This document shows positions 43,892-52,983 of a stretch of DNA of 64,000 nt, in pieces. The stretch spans positions 62,001 to 126,000 of the forward strand of contig JADLFM010000202.1 in the NCBI GenBank assembly GCA_020845495.1. Direction: 5' to 3'. The notes beneath the pieces are model-generated. The model was not told where the DNA came from, did not search any database, and worked only from the letters and a program-made list of their open reading frames with translations. Position numbers and translations under genes: made by a program. This stretch comes from Chloroflexota bacterium (GTDB lineage Bacteria > Chloroflexota > UBA6077 > JACCZL01). Each line of letters opens with the position of its first letter. Positions within the stretch are counted from its first letter, which is position 1.

Positions 43892-44938
43892 TCAGCGAAC
43901 CTCGATCGTCCCCGCGCGTGCGCTCATCTCGCCGATGACGGCCGACGCCAGTGTGCCAGCAGCGTCGAGCTGCGCCACAAGCTCGTCAGCACGGGCGGGT
44001 GCAACCGCAATCACCAGGCCCCCGGAGGTCTGAGCATCGGCCAGGAGCAACCGTGCCACCTCGTCGACGCTCGCCGCCCATTGCACGATATTCTCCACGG
44101 CCGCAAGGTTGCGGCGCGTTCCGCCCGGCACGATGCCCCGCTCGGCCAGTGCACGCGCCCCATCCAGGATGGGTACGGCCCCGGCCTGCACCAGCGCGCC
44201 GACACCGCTCGCCCGCACCATCTCCGAGAGGTGGCCCAGCAAGCCGAAGCCAGTAATATCGGTGGCTGCGTGTGCCTCAACGGCAAGCATCGCCTCGGCG
44301 GCAGCCCGGTTGAGCGCGGTCATGACCTCGAGGGCGCGCTCAGTCACCGCGTCGTCCGCGACCTGCGCTTTGATCGCCGTGGTAATGATCCCGACGCCAA
44401 GCGGCTTGGTGAGCACGAGCACGTCGCCAGGCTGGGCACCCGCGTTCGTCACGATCTTCTCAGGATGCACGGTCCCCAGGACGACCATCCCATACTTGAG
44501 CTCGGGATCGTCGACACTGTGGCCGCCAAGTATCGGGATGCCGGCTTCAGCAGCCGTGGCCGTTCCACCCTGTAAGATCGCCTCGAGATATTCCAGAGGA
44601 AGGGCGTCGCGCGGGAAGTTGACGACGTTCAGCGCGAACAGCGGCCTGGCACCCATCGCGTAGACGTCGCTGATGGCGTTCGTCGCGGCAACGCGCCCGA
44701 ACGCGGTCGGATCCTCGACCACGGGCGTGATGAAGTCGAGCGTCGCTACGATGGCCAGTTCGTCGGTCAGGCGGTAGACGGCCGCATCGTCAGACGTCGA
44801 CGCGCCCACCAGAACGCGGGGGTCGACGATGGGGGGGAGATGGCGCAGCACCTGCGCGAGCTCAGCCGGGCTGAGCTTGCAGGCTCACCCGGCGCCGTGA
44901 CTGAAGCCGGTCAGACGGATCGACGGATCGCGCTGCAT
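43892..44938 (-). CDS. selD: Selenide, water dikinase, probable selenoprotein with in-frame TGA (Sec18)
   Basis: SelD makes selenophosphate from selenide and ATP for selenoprotein and selenouridine synthesis. Conventional frame calling starts at GTG 44851 and misses the N-terminus. Reading on upstream through TGA 44887-44885 gives IRLTGFSHGAG-U-ACKLSP, which matches the known SelD N-terminus with U at the catalytic Cys/Sec position and Lys21 at the essential Lys. ATG 44938 has GGAGG 8 nt upstream. Total 348 residues, the family norm. Further motifs: TSDDAAVY, DFITPVVEDP, TNAISDVYAMG, ILGGHS, TDITGFGLLGHL, TSGGL. A SECIS-like hairpin follows the TGA. It implies that the cell decodes UGA as selenocysteine; selA, selB and selC are not in the window. 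Confidence 0.93.
44843..44857 (-). promoter_or_regulatory. Putative bacterial SECIS hairpin for SelD Sec18
   Basis: On the minus strand GCGCAG (44857-44852), loop GTG (44851-44849), CTGCGC (44848-44843): a perfect 6-bp stem with GU in the apical loop, about 33 nt downstream of the TGA. Bacterial SECIS loops carry such a G/GU at this distance for SelB. The loop codon is the GTG that naive gene calling takes as the start. Confidence 0.7.
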
Positions 44939-45254
44939 CGCCATCACCTCCATTCGCGCAGATCGTCTGGCGCTGCGAGCGCCTTGGCGGATTATGGCAG
45001 CCCTGCCTGGCCGTGTGAAGGCATTCGGTCAGCACGCGCGCTCACTCTAACAGCAGGCGAGGACCGTGGCAAAACTGTCAGCTTGCTGACACTCCTGGAA
45101 CGGAACCTCCTGGAGCCCTCAATCGTCTCCTTGTGCTCGGGTCCAACTCCAAGTATCATCGCGCATACGTGGCAGGGCCGTGGGACGGGAGACGCCCGGC
45201 TCGGCAGCAGGCGCTGGTGGGTTGAGCGGATCCCTAGCGATCGGAGGCGCCGGG
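44939..45254. other. Divergent intergenic region between selD and the Ser/Thr kinase
   Basis: About 315 nt. It holds a perfect palindrome with a 2-nt centre, TGTCAGC-TT-GCTGACA (45076-45091), a possible operator. A weak promoter for the kinase follows: TTGTGC (45131-45136), 17 nt, TATCAT (45154-45159). No gene is seen. Confidence 0.45.
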
Positions 45255-47357
45255 GTGATCGGCAAGCGGTTCGGCCATTATGCAATCGTCGGCCAGCTCG
45301 GGCGGGGCGGCATGGCGTCGGTCTTCAAGGCCGAGCAGTTGGGGCTTGAACGCCCGGTCGCCCTGAAGATCCTGCATGCCTCACTGACCGCGGATGACAC
45401 CCTCGTCCAGCGGTTCCAGCAGGAAGCCCGGATCGCGGCAAATCTCCATCATCCGCATATCGTCACGATCTACGACGTTGGCGAGGCGGACGGCGTCTTC
45501 TACATCGCGATGCGCTACATCGAGGGCGAGAACCTCGGCCAGTTGCTACGTCGCGAAGGTGCGCTGGCGCCCGAACGAGCGCTTCGGATGGTCGAGCAAG
45601 TCGCAGACGCCCTCGACTACGCCCATGCACGTGGCATCCTGCACCGCGACATCAAGCCAGCCAACGTCATGGTCGAGCCGGGCGACGCGCTCACCCTCAC
45701 GGACTTCGGCATTGCCCGGGCTGGCGAGCAGAGTCACCTGACAGCCACCCGGATGGTCATCGGGACGCCAGAGTACATGTCGCCCGAGCAGGCACGAGGC
45801 GAGCCGCTGGACAAGCGCTCGGACCTGTACGCGCTCGGGGTGCTGATGTACGAGGCGTTAGGCGGACGGCCGCCATTCAGCGCCGCCAGCACGCCGTCGC
45901 TGCTGTACCTGCACGTCCACGAACCGCCGCCGCCGTTGCACGAGATCCGCCCGGACCTGCCGAGCGCCCTCTCGGACGTGCTGGACAAGGCGCTGGCCAA
46001 GGATCCCGCGTCGCGCTTCCAGAGCGGGCGCGAGATGATGGCGGGGGTCAGGGCCGCGCTCGCCACGCTCGCCCATGAGCCGCAGACGGCCGAAACCGAG
46101 ATCTCGCCGAGCGGGAGGCCGTCTCGGCCGGATGCACCACGGGCCAGGGGTGAAGGTCTCTCACCCGTCGTACCGGGGCAGCCGGCGCCATCCCGGGGGA
46201 CACCGCCCCCACCCCGGGCTCAGCCAAACACCCAGCGCCCCACGCCGGCCCCACCCCTGACGTCACCTCGTGGCCAACCAGCGGTACGGGCCGGACAGAC
46301 CAGCCAGATGGCGCAGACCCTCACCCCGCCGCCCGCGACCGGTGGGGCCGGTGGTGCGGCCGCCGTCGTCCAGTCTGGCTCGTCGACGGACACTGGTGGA
46401 TCGAGCACGAAACTCATCGGACCGCTCGTCGCGATTCTGGCACTGCTGGTGGTGGGGGGGCTCGGCGCATGGCAGTTCGGCCTGTTCGGCGACCGTACGA
46501 CGGTGACGCCGACCCCGACGGCCGTAGCAGCGAAGCCGACCACGCCGCCGACGCCGGTACAGCAGGCGGCGGGCCCAACGGCCGCTCCGGCGAAGCCGAC
46601 CGAGGTGCCGGCTACGCCTGCGCCGGTAACGGCGACGTCCGCACCGCCGACCTCTACCGCCGCACCGTTGACCGCCACGCCGTCGGCGCAGCAGCGGGTT
46701 CAGGCGGCGCAGGCGGCCGTGGCAGCCGGAAACTTCCAACAGGCCATCGACCAGCTTCAGACACTCAAAGCCGATTCGGCCGTTAAGGCTGACAAGAACA
46801 CGGCATCGACGGTCGACGAGACGCTACGCAAGACCTACGTCGCCTACGGCAACCAACTGCTCGATCAGGAGCGCCTCGACGACGCCTGGGCCCAGTTTGG
46901 CGAGGCGTTGAAGATGGCGCCGAACGATCCGGAGGCTACCGATGGACAGAAGCGGGTCACGCTGACCAAGAACTACGCAGTCATGGAGGCAAACTGGGGC
47001 AAGGACGATGAGGCGGCCATCAATGCGCTCGAAGCGAACATGAAGCTCGATCCGGACTTCCGGGACACCCGCGAGAAGCTGTACGCGCTCCTGATCGGCA
47101 AGGCGGATCGGCTCCTGAACGGCGGCAAGCGTGACGACGCGTACAGCGTGCTCATGCACGCCCTCGAGGTTGTGCCCAAAGGTGCGGAGGCCCGCCAGCG
47201 GCTGGCGTCGTACACACCAACCCCGACGCCGATCCCGCCAACGCCGGTTCCGGCGCCACCTCCTCCGCGGCCGCAACCGCAGCCGCAGCCCCAACCGAGG
47301 CCGCAGCCACAACCCCAGCCAGAGCGACCGTTCGTTCCGCCCGGGGCGCCGGTCTAG
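45255..47357 (+). CDS. Transmembrane Ser/Thr protein kinase (PknB-like) with extracellular tail
   Basis: 700 residues from GTG 45255 (GGAGG 7 nt upstream). Kinase domain about residues 1-270: GQLGRGGMASVFKA (P-loop), VALKIL (Lys), HARGILHRDIKPANVM (catalytic loop), TLTDFGIA (DFG), TRMVIGTPEYMSPEQ (activation segment), and the SDLYALGVLMYE region. A Pro/Ser/Thr-rich juxtamembrane linker (about 275-390) leads to a single membrane helix (LIGPLVAILALLVVGGLGAW). After it come a Thr/Pro/Ala stalk and a helical tail with TPR-like repeats (AAVAAGNFQQAIDQLQTL; ALEANMKLDPDF), ending in a Pro/Gln-rich tail. No PASTA domains. Followed 92 nt on by a secreted protein, perhaps its partner. Confidence 0.93.
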   Translation: MIGKRFGHYAIVGQLGRGGMASVFKAEQLGLERPVALKILHASLTADDTLVQRFQQEARIAANLHHPHIVTIYDVGEADGVFYIAMRYIEGENLGQLLRREGALAPERALRMVEQVADALDYAHARGILHRDIKPANVMVEPGDALTLTDFGIARAGEQSHLTATRMVIGTPEYMSPEQARGEPLDKRSDLYALGVLMYEALGGRPPFSAASTPSLLYLHVHEPPPPLHEIRPDLPSALSDVLDKALAKDPASRFQSGREMMAGVRAALATLAHEPQTAETEISPSGRPSRPDAPRARGEGLSPVVPGQPAPSRGTPPPPRAQPNTQRPTPAPPLTSPRGQPAVRAGQTSQMAQTLTPPPATGGAGGAAAVVQSGSSTDTGGSSTKLIGPLVAILALLVVGGLGAWQFGLFGDRTTVTPTPTAVAAKPTTPPTPVQQAAGPTAAPAKPTEVPATPAPVTATSAPPTSTAAPLTATPSAQQRVQAAQAAVAAGNFQQAIDQLQTLKADSAVKADKNTASTVDETLRKTYVAYGNQLLDQERLDDAWAQFGEALKMAPNDPEATDGQKRVTLTKNYAVMEANWGKDDEAAINALEANMKLDPDFRDTREKLYALLIGKADRLLNGGKRDDAYSVLMHALEVVPKGAEARQRLASYTPTPTPIPPTPVPAPPPPRPQPQPQPQPRPQPQPQPERPFVPPGAPV

Positions 47358-47449
47358 GTTCGCTCGAACTGATGACCGTGCATCCCGCATTCGTCCGCCC
47401 GTCGTGTGGCGTGCACGCCATTGGAGCCCCTGCATTTTGGAGGTCGAAC

Positions 47450-48496
47450 ATGTGGTCTCGCCGCGCGCTCTACCCCCTCGTCGCCGGGCTGCTCGCCCTG
47501 GCAGCGCTCGTGGTGCCGGGGGCGTCCATTCCAGACGTACTCGCGCTCGGGCAAGACGTCTGTCCAGAGCCGAACGACACCTTCCAGGCCGCGTGCTACC
47601 TTGGAGCGCAATCCGACGCCCTCGGATTCATCTCGAACCCGAACGACGTCGACGCCTATCGCATCGCCGTGCTCGACTTCAACACCGACGTTCACGTCGA
47701 GATCGACGACATGCCAGCGCCTTACAAGGTCGAGCTCGCCAACTGGAACGGCGAAGTCATCGCGTCGTCGAAGCCCGCGGCGAACGGCTCCGAGGCTATC
47801 GATACCACGGTACCGATGCCGGGCAGCTACTACATCTTCGTGCATTCGAAGAGTGGCGGCTTCAGCGACGGGGCGCCCTACCGTATCTTCCGAGCGCTCA
47901 CCTATCCCGGGTCGAGCATCCCGCAGGTGTTGTTCTCGGATGAGTTTCTGACCGGCGCGCCACAGTCCGGCACCGGTGAGAGCCCGAGTGCGCTCCACAC
48001 CTCGCAGGACGGCCGCTACACCATCGTCTTCAAGTCGGGCGGCACAGCAGACGATCCGGCCTGGAGCCGCTGGGCCGGCTGGGGGCCGGAGCTCACCGAC
48101 TTCACGATGACCGCGGATGCACGCCTCGTCAACGGCGCTGACGCCGGCTTCGTCTTCTACTTCCGCTACATCGACGAGAAGAACTATTACTCGCTCGTTC
48201 TCGATGCCAAGGACGGGCAGGCCCGTGTGACCAAGCAGGTGAACGGTCAGGGCGACTGGACGGATTGGAAGAAGACAGACGCCATCAACACGGGCGGCGG
48301 AGTGAACCGCGCGACGATCCACGCCTACAAGAGCAACATCCGGGTACTGGTGAACGGTCAGCAGATCTTCGATCTCGACGACGATTCGATCAACCACGGC
48401 AAGATGGGCGTCGGCGCACTCGCCTGGGGCGATCCGCCGGTCGTGAACTTCGACAACATCCTGGTCACGACACCCGGCGAGGGTTTGGACGACTAA
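47450..48496 (+). CDS. Secreted protein with PPC-like and LamG/DUF1080-like domains
   Basis: 348 residues from ATG 47450 (GGAGG 6 nt upstream); the frame is open to 47372 but unsupported. A signal peptide (RRALYPLVAGLLALAALVVPGA) comes first. Next is a PPC-like beta domain (EPNDTFQAACYLG... NDVDAYRIAVLDFNTDVHVEI ... PGSYYIFVHSKSGGF). The C-terminal jelly-roll domain (RYTIVFKSGG ... AGFVFYFRYIDEKNYYSLVLDAKDGQARVTKQV ... VNFDNILVTTPG) resembles DUF1080/LamG glycan-binding folds. No catalytic residues stand out; it may bind surface polysaccharide. It lies downstream of the Ser/Thr kinase on the same strand. Confidence 0.75.
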   Translation: MWSRRALYPLVAGLLALAALVVPGASIPDVLALGQDVCPEPNDTFQAACYLGAQSDALGFISNPNDVDAYRIAVLDFNTDVHVEIDDMPAPYKVELANWNGEVIASSKPAANGSEAIDTTVPMPGSYYIFVHSKSGGFSDGAPYRIFRALTYPGSSIPQVLFSDEFLTGAPQSGTGESPSALHTSQDGRYTIVFKSGGTADDPAWSRWAGWGPELTDFTMTADARLVNGADAGFVFYFRYIDEKNYYSLVLDAKDGQARVTKQVNGQGDWTDWKKTDAINTGGGVNRATIHAYKSNIRVLVNGQQIFDLDDDSINHGKMGVGALAWGDPPVVNFDNILVTTPGEGLDD

Positions 48497-48611
48497 ACCA
48501 GAGCGGCGGCATCTCAATGGTCGTATCCAGGGCGCATGTGGGATTCACGCTGGTCTCGGTTTAGTCACGGCGACGCCCCACAACCAAAGACGCTCTCCCA
48601 TCGTCGATGCA

Positions 48612-48642
48612 TGGGCGGGCCGGGGTAGCCCCGGCCCGCCCA
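48612..48642. terminator. Bidirectional stem-loop terminator
   Basis: Perfect 14-bp inverted repeat (48612-48625 with 48629-48642, 3-nt loop) between two convergent genes (ending 48496 plus and 48817 minus). Beyond it, nothing notable lies in the 320-nt gap. Confidence 0.7.
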
Positions 48643-48816
48643 CCTCAGTTGGCCCGCTCTGACCGCTCATCGACGGCGTGCCGGCGTCGGCAGCCAGGTC
48701 CGCTACCCAGGTCTCGGCACCACAAGCAGCGGCACCAGCCCGGGCTGATGGTCAAGGCGGCCCCGGGCGCGGCGTGATGCACGCCCCGGCCGAGCCTCCT
48801 GGGGCTTCGGCGTGCC

Positions 48817-50214
48817 TCAGCGCTCCGGTCCGACGTAGGCGCCGTGCGCTGTCAGCGTCTCGCGCAGCCAGCGGACCGGTACGCGGCGCGGCGGCACGCC
48901 TTCCTTCAGCGCCAGGGCCGCGGCGGTGCCAGCCGCTTCGCCCATCGCGAACGACGGCGGCATCACTCGAATCGCACCCAGCGCCTCGTGTGTTGCCGAG
49001 ACGCAACGCCCGGCGACCAGCAATTGCTCGACCCCGAGGGGGACTAGACAGCGATACGGGATCTGGTAGGCGTTCGCCGTCTCGCCACGGTTGGAGATTC
49101 CTCCGCCCGCGCCCTTCGGATCGTGGACGTCGATCGGATAGGCGCAGTAGGCGATGGTGTCCGCGAAGTCGCGCCCGGTCATCAGGTCGTCCAGCGTCAG
49201 CGTGTACTCGCCCTCGATCCGGCGTGTCTCGCGCACGCCAACCTGTGCGGCCGTATCGAGCAAGGTGCAGTTCTCGAAGCCAGGCACGTACTTACGCAAG
49301 AACGCGTAGATCTCCAACACCTGCCGCCGGCCCTCGATCTCAGCGCGCGTCAGGTCGGCCACCTTCGTGCCGTCGACCCCAAGGATACGGCTCACGTTCA
49401 CCCGCCAGACGCCCTCCTGTGGGCTCTCGTACATACTCAGGCGCTCGCGGGGGATGGTGTAGTCACCGTTCGCCTGGGCCGCCTTGATGCAGGAGCTAAA
49501 GGCCATCCGCTGCTCGATCTCTTCCGGGTGTTCGCGGAAGTACGCGTCCACCTTCGAGCGGTCGGCGTTGCCGACCCGGAAGAACATCGTCATCGGCTGG
49601 GTCAGCCCGTCAGAGTCCCGCCCAAGCTTGAAGGGAACGCCCGCCCGTGCCGCCACGTCAGCATCAGCCGAGCAGTCGATCGTGGTCGTGGCCTCAACGG
49701 CCTGGAGCCCTTCCTTGCTGTGGAGGACGGCGCCGCGCACAGCCGGCGTCCCGTCAATTGTCTCGACGAGCGGATCCACGAAGACGGTATGCAACATCAG
49801 CGTCACGCCCGCTTCGAGGCACAACTCGGCGCTTGCGAGCTTCATCGCCTCGGGGTCGAACGGCGTCACGCCGATGTGGCCGTGCTTCATGTAGGCGGAC
49901 TTCGCGACGGCTGCCGGTACCTTCGAGGGGTGGATCGCGCCGCCGGTCTTCTCCATCCGGCGCACTAACTCGTCAAAGATGCCCCGCACGAGCTGCGTCT
50001 TGCCATCAGCGCTGAAGGAGGTCATGAACGGGCCAACCAGGCTGGCCGTGGCGTTCCCGCCCAGGAAGCCGTACCGCTCGACGAGGATCGTGTGGGCACC
50101 GTTGCGAGCGCTGGCGACCGCCGCCGCGATACCGGCTGGCCCGCCCCCGATGACGAGGACGTCGACCTCTGAGACAACCGGTACATCGCGGCTATAGTGA
50201 ATCGTTCTGGTCAT
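48817..50214 (-). CDS. FAD-dependent oxidoreductase (FAD_oxidored family)
   Basis: 465 residues from ATG 50214 (GGAGG 8 nt upstream; ATG 50220 is too close to it). The N-terminus has DVLVIGGGPAGIAAAVASARNGAHTILVERYGFLGGNATASLVGPF, the FAD Gly motif plus the Gly-Gly-Asn/Met region of this family. TTIDCSADADVAARAGVPF is in the middle and LLVAGRCVSATHEALGAIRVMPPSFAMGEAAGTAAALA closes the FAD domain. Members of this group oxidise varied small molecules and are often found near sugar-import genes; the substrate is unknown. It follows the LysR gene on the same strand by 68 nt and may be under its control. Confidence 0.85.
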   Translation of the reverse strand: MTRTIHYSRDVPVVSEVDVLVIGGGPAGIAAAVASARNGAHTILVERYGFLGGNATASLVGPFMTSFSADGKTQLVRGIFDELVRRMEKTGGAIHPSKVPAAVAKSAYMKHGHIGVTPFDPEAMKLASAELCLEAGVTLMLHTVFVDPLVETIDGTPAVRGAVLHSKEGLQAVEATTTIDCSADADVAARAGVPFKLGRDSDGLTQPMTMFFRVGNADRSKVDAYFREHPEEIEQRMAFSSCIKAAQANGDYTIPRERLSMYESPQEGVWRVNVSRILGVDGTKVADLTRAEIEGRRQVLEIYAFLRKYVPGFENCTLLDTAAQVGVRETRRIEGEYTLTLDDLMTGRDFADTIAYCAYPIDVHDPKGAGGGISNRGETANAYQIPYRCLVPLGVEQLLVAGRCVSATHEALGAIRVMPPSFAMGEAAGTAAALALKEGVPPRRVPVRWLRETLTAHGAYVGPER

Positions 50215-50282
50215 AGCCATGTCCTCCCTGGGCGCGCTGCTGGCCCACGCTGGAAGCGTTGCTGGCCCACGCCGGTGACCGC

Positions 50283-51314
50283 TTACGGGCCGGCGGCGCT
50301 GGCCGTGGCAACCCGGTCAGGCGACGCGGTGCGGCCATTCACCTGGCCGGGCTGCTCGCTTGCGGGGCGGCTGGTAAGCGTTCGCCCGTTGACGGTTTCG
50401 CCGTGCCCGGTCGGTGCGGACGGGCCGGCGGATACCATCGCGACGAGCAGATCGAGGAATGCGCCGACGATGCCGCCGGGCGGACCAGCGTCGGCACGGC
50501 GGATCGCCACCATCCGACGATGGATCGGCCCGGCATCGTCGATCGGGACTGAGGCAAGCTGGCCAAGCTCCAGTTCACGGGCGACGGCGATCTTCGGCAG
50601 CAGCGCGACGCCCAACCCCTCCTCGATCATCCGTTTGGCCGCCTCGAAGTTGTCCAGTTCCATCAGGATACGGACGGGTACGCCGGCCTCGGTGAAGAGG
50701 GCATGGGTCAACTCGAAGTAGCTGGAGGCGCGGTCGAAGACGAGCAATCCCCCTGCCACCACCTCGGACAGCGTCGTCGAGCCGCGCAGGGCAAACGGGT
50801 GGCCAGGGTGAGTAACAAGTGACAACTCGTCGTCGTAGAGCGGCGTGACCTCGAGGTCGTCATGGTGCAGGTCGCGCACGATGGCCAGATCGACAGCTTC
50901 AGCGGCCACCAGTTCCACCACCTGCTCGGAGTGACCGGTGCGCAGGGTCAGTTCAACGCCGGGGTGCTCCTCGCGATAGCGCTTCAAGACGCGGGGAAGC
51001 ACGTAGCTCGACACGGACGGTGTCGCGCCCAGGATGAGCTTACCGGCTCGCCCGCTCCCCAGATCGTCGACAGCGCGCCGGCCATCGGCGACCGCGGCCA
51101 ACGCGCGTTCGGCGTGCGGGCAGAACACTCGCCCGGCGTCGGTAAGTCGGACACCGCGCCCCGAGCGTGCGAACAACGGCTGACCGAGCTCGCGCTCGAT
51201 GGCGTGCAGGCGCGCGGTAAGTGCCGGCTGAGTGATGCCGAGCGCATCGGCCGCGCGTGAGACCGTTCCACGCCGAACGACCTCCACGAACGCCTCGATC
51301 TGCTTGATGAGCAC
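50283..51314 (-). CDS. LysR-family transcriptional regulator
   Basis: 343 residues from GTG 51314 (GAGG 6 nt upstream); the upstream extension is unsupported. The N-terminal HTH is IKQIEAFVEVVRRGTVSRAADALGITQPALTARLHAIERELGQPLFARSGRGVRLTDAG, an intact LysR helix-turn-helix. The effector domain follows (KLILGATPSVSSYVLPRVLKRYREEHPGVELTLRTG ... GLLVFDRASSYFELTHALF). A C-terminal extension of about 40 residues (GPSAPTGHGETVNGRT...) has no recognisable fold. LysR regulators sense small metabolites and often control adjacent genes; the FAD oxidoreductase downstream and the Gfo/Idh gene upstream are candidates. Confidence 0.92.
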   Translation of the reverse strand: MLIKQIEAFVEVVRRGTVSRAADALGITQPALTARLHAIERELGQPLFARSGRGVRLTDAGRVFCPHAERALAAVADGRRAVDDLGSGRAGKLILGATPSVSSYVLPRVLKRYREEHPGVELTLRTGHSEQVVELVAAEAVDLAIVRDLHHDDLEVTPLYDDELSLVTHPGHPFALRGSTTLSEVVAGGLLVFDRASSYFELTHALFTEAGVPVRILMELDNFEAAKRMIEEGLGVALLPKIAVARELELGQLASVPIDDAGPIHRRMVAIRRADAGPPGGIVGAFLDLLVAMVSAGPSAPTGHGETVNGRTLTSRPASEQPGQVNGRTASPDRVATASAAGP

Positions 51315-51447
51315 GTGCCACCTCGCTACGCTCAAGGGTATACCGAGCGAACAGAGGGGCGGGCCAACAATCGCCGCCCGCTGCCCACGTGCACCTGGCA
51401 GTTGGGCCATCGCCAGAAGACCAGAGCGTCACGAGGCGCAGTCACTT

Positions 51448-51529
51448 TGAGGTAGTGTTGCGACCTCGGCGAATCTGCTGGCCCGTCCCAGCGTAACGCG
51501 TGCCAGTGGTTATGAGGCAGTGTTGCGAC
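51448..51529. repeat. Spaced direct repeat upstream of the LysR gene
   Basis: TGAGGTAGTGTTGCGAC (51448-51464) recurs as TGAGGCAGTGTTGCGAC (51513-51529), one mismatch in 17 and starts 65 nt apart (about six helical turns). It lies upstream of lysR and just past the Gfo/Idh stop, so it could be a regulator binding site. Confidence 0.55.
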
Positions 51530-51540
51530 GGCCGCACCTG

Positions 51541-52638
51541 CTACATGCGGACGACGCACCCGTCGGCTGCCGAGCGCTCGATGGCGGCGATCAGCGCGTG
51601 CCGCCTCACCGCGTGGGCAAAGTCGGGCTCAAATGGCTGCCCTGTTTCCATGGCCCGCGCGAGACGTGCATAGGCCTGGGCGACGTTCCGTGCCGGACCG
51701 GCCGGCGTGCTGTCCGGAACCAGGGTGAAGCGCTCGGGGACGTCCATAGCTGCGAGCGGCTGGTCGCCACGTGCCCCCTGGAGCCGATTCTGCCCGACGT
51801 TCGACGGCCCACCCGAGATCACCAGGGTTCCGTCGCGCCCGTAGATCTCGAAGCGGTTGCCGCTCGGATGGGACGGTACGGTCGTGACGAGAAACGTAAC
51901 TTCGGCGCCTTGGCCAAGCCGGCCGGACACGCTGACCCAATCGGGCGAGTCGACCTGCATGCTCTCGCCGGTGTCCGTGTTGTGCCACGTGGTGATGCGA
52001 GTCGCCATCCGTGCCGAGACGTCCTCGAACTCGCCCAGCACGTGACAGAGCGCGTCGATGGCGTGCCCGCCGGCGATAGTCAGGGTGTTGGCGCCATTCC
52101 TCCGGTCGCCCTGCCAGATACGCCCATTGCCCCGCCGGGTCACCGCCTGACTAACCGCGCACATGTTGGCGGAGACAACCTCGCCGATGTAACCCTGAAG
52201 GACAAGCTCCCGCGCGTACATGAGGGCAGGGTCGCTGCGCGCCTGGAGGCCCACAGCGGTAGTGAGTGAGCGTGCACTCGCCAGGTCGGACATCTCCTGG
52301 GCCTCGGCCAGATTCGCGCCGAGCGGCCACTCGCAGAAGACAGCCTTGCCGGCCTCGAGCGCCCTCATCACCAGATCGCGGTGCCCAGGAACCCGAACGA
52401 CCACGGCGACGAGGTCGATATCCGGGTGAGCGGCCATTGCGCCGAAATCGTGAAACGCGAGCTGAGCGCCGAACGCCGCCGCCGAGGCGTTCGCCGTCTC
52501 CTCGTGCGCGGTGCAAACCGCCTCGAGCACGAAGTCAGGCAGGGTCTGCAATGCGGGGACATGAGCGTTGGCGCCCCAACCGCTCCCGCCAGGTGTGACG
52601 GTCGCTCCGACGATGCCAACGCGGATCTTCGCTGCCAT
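51541..52638 (-). CDS. Gfo/Idh/MocA-family oxidoreductase
   Basis: 365 residues from ATG 52638 (GGGAG upstream). The N-terminal NAD(P) domain begins IRVGIVGATVTPGGSGWGANAHVPAL, then DIDLVAVVVRVPGHRDLVMRALEAGKAVFCEWPLGANLAEAQEM. The usual EKP motif reads EWP here, a common natural variant in this family. The C-terminal alpha/beta domain has GGHAIDALCHVLGEFEDVSA with the His/Asp of the catalytic helix, and NRFEIYGRDGTLVIS. Family members oxidise or reduce sugars, inositols or other polyols with NAD(P). It fits the neighbouring sugar-import genes, but it is separated from them by a promoter region and is divergent from that operon. Confidence 0.87.
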   Translation of the reverse strand: MAAKIRVGIVGATVTPGGSGWGANAHVPALQTLPDFVLEAVCTAHEETANASAAAFGAQLAFHDFGAMAAHPDIDLVAVVVRVPGHRDLVMRALEAGKAVFCEWPLGANLAEAQEMSDLASARSLTTAVGLQARSDPALMYARELVLQGYIGEVVSANMCAVSQAVTRRGNGRIWQGDRRNGANTLTIAGGHAIDALCHVLGEFEDVSARMATRITTWHNTDTGESMQVDSPDWVSVSGRLGQGAEVTFLVTTVPSHPSGNRFEIYGRDGTLVISGGPSNVGQNRLQGARGDQPLAAMDVPERFTLVPDSTPAGPARNVAQAYARLARAMETGQPFEPDFAHAVRRHALIAAIERSAADGCVVRM

Positions 52639-52768
52639 GCTTGCTCCCACTCGCCAGCCTGTCCGGACACCCACATGCCCGGACACACGCGTGACCGGCT
52701 GGCGTCCGCTTCAGTCTAGATGCTCGCGCTGGGCCCCGCAACGAGCGTTGGTACGGCTGTCGCTCCTG

Positions 52769-52812
52769 ACCCGATGGTGAGGCGCTCTGCACCCGATGGT
52801 GAGGCGCTCTGC
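52769..52812. repeat. Perfect tandem duplication of a 22-bp unit
   Basis: The 22-bp unit beginning ACCCGATGG occurs at 52769-52790 and immediately again at 52791-52812. It is about 150 nt upstream of the operon promoter; it may be slippage or an operator pair two turns apart. Confidence 0.85.
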
Positions 52813-52954
52813 TCCTCAACAGTGGGGCTGTTGCATCGGCCGGAGGACCCAGCTTGCCGGTCGGCGCAGGCACCCCAGACGGCTGAATGGGAGCCCGATC
52901 TGGCAGCAGTCGGCCCGTCGAACGGCACGCCAAAACGGCGCATTATCGGAACTC

Positions 52955-52983
52955 TTGACAACGCCCTACAGTGGGCCTATTGT
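52955..52983 (+). promoter_or_regulatory. Sigma-70-type promoter of the sugar-import operon
   Basis: TTGACA (52955-52960, perfect), a 17-nt spacer and TATTGT (52978-52983, 4/6). It predicts transcription from about 52990, some 110 nt before the binding-protein ATG. Confidence 0.6.

Noticed and set aside
44849..44851. GTG as the start of SelD
   Set aside because: It would remove the catalytic Cys/Sec and Lys residues that all SelD proteins need, it has no ribosome site, and it lies in the loop of the SECIS-like hairpin.
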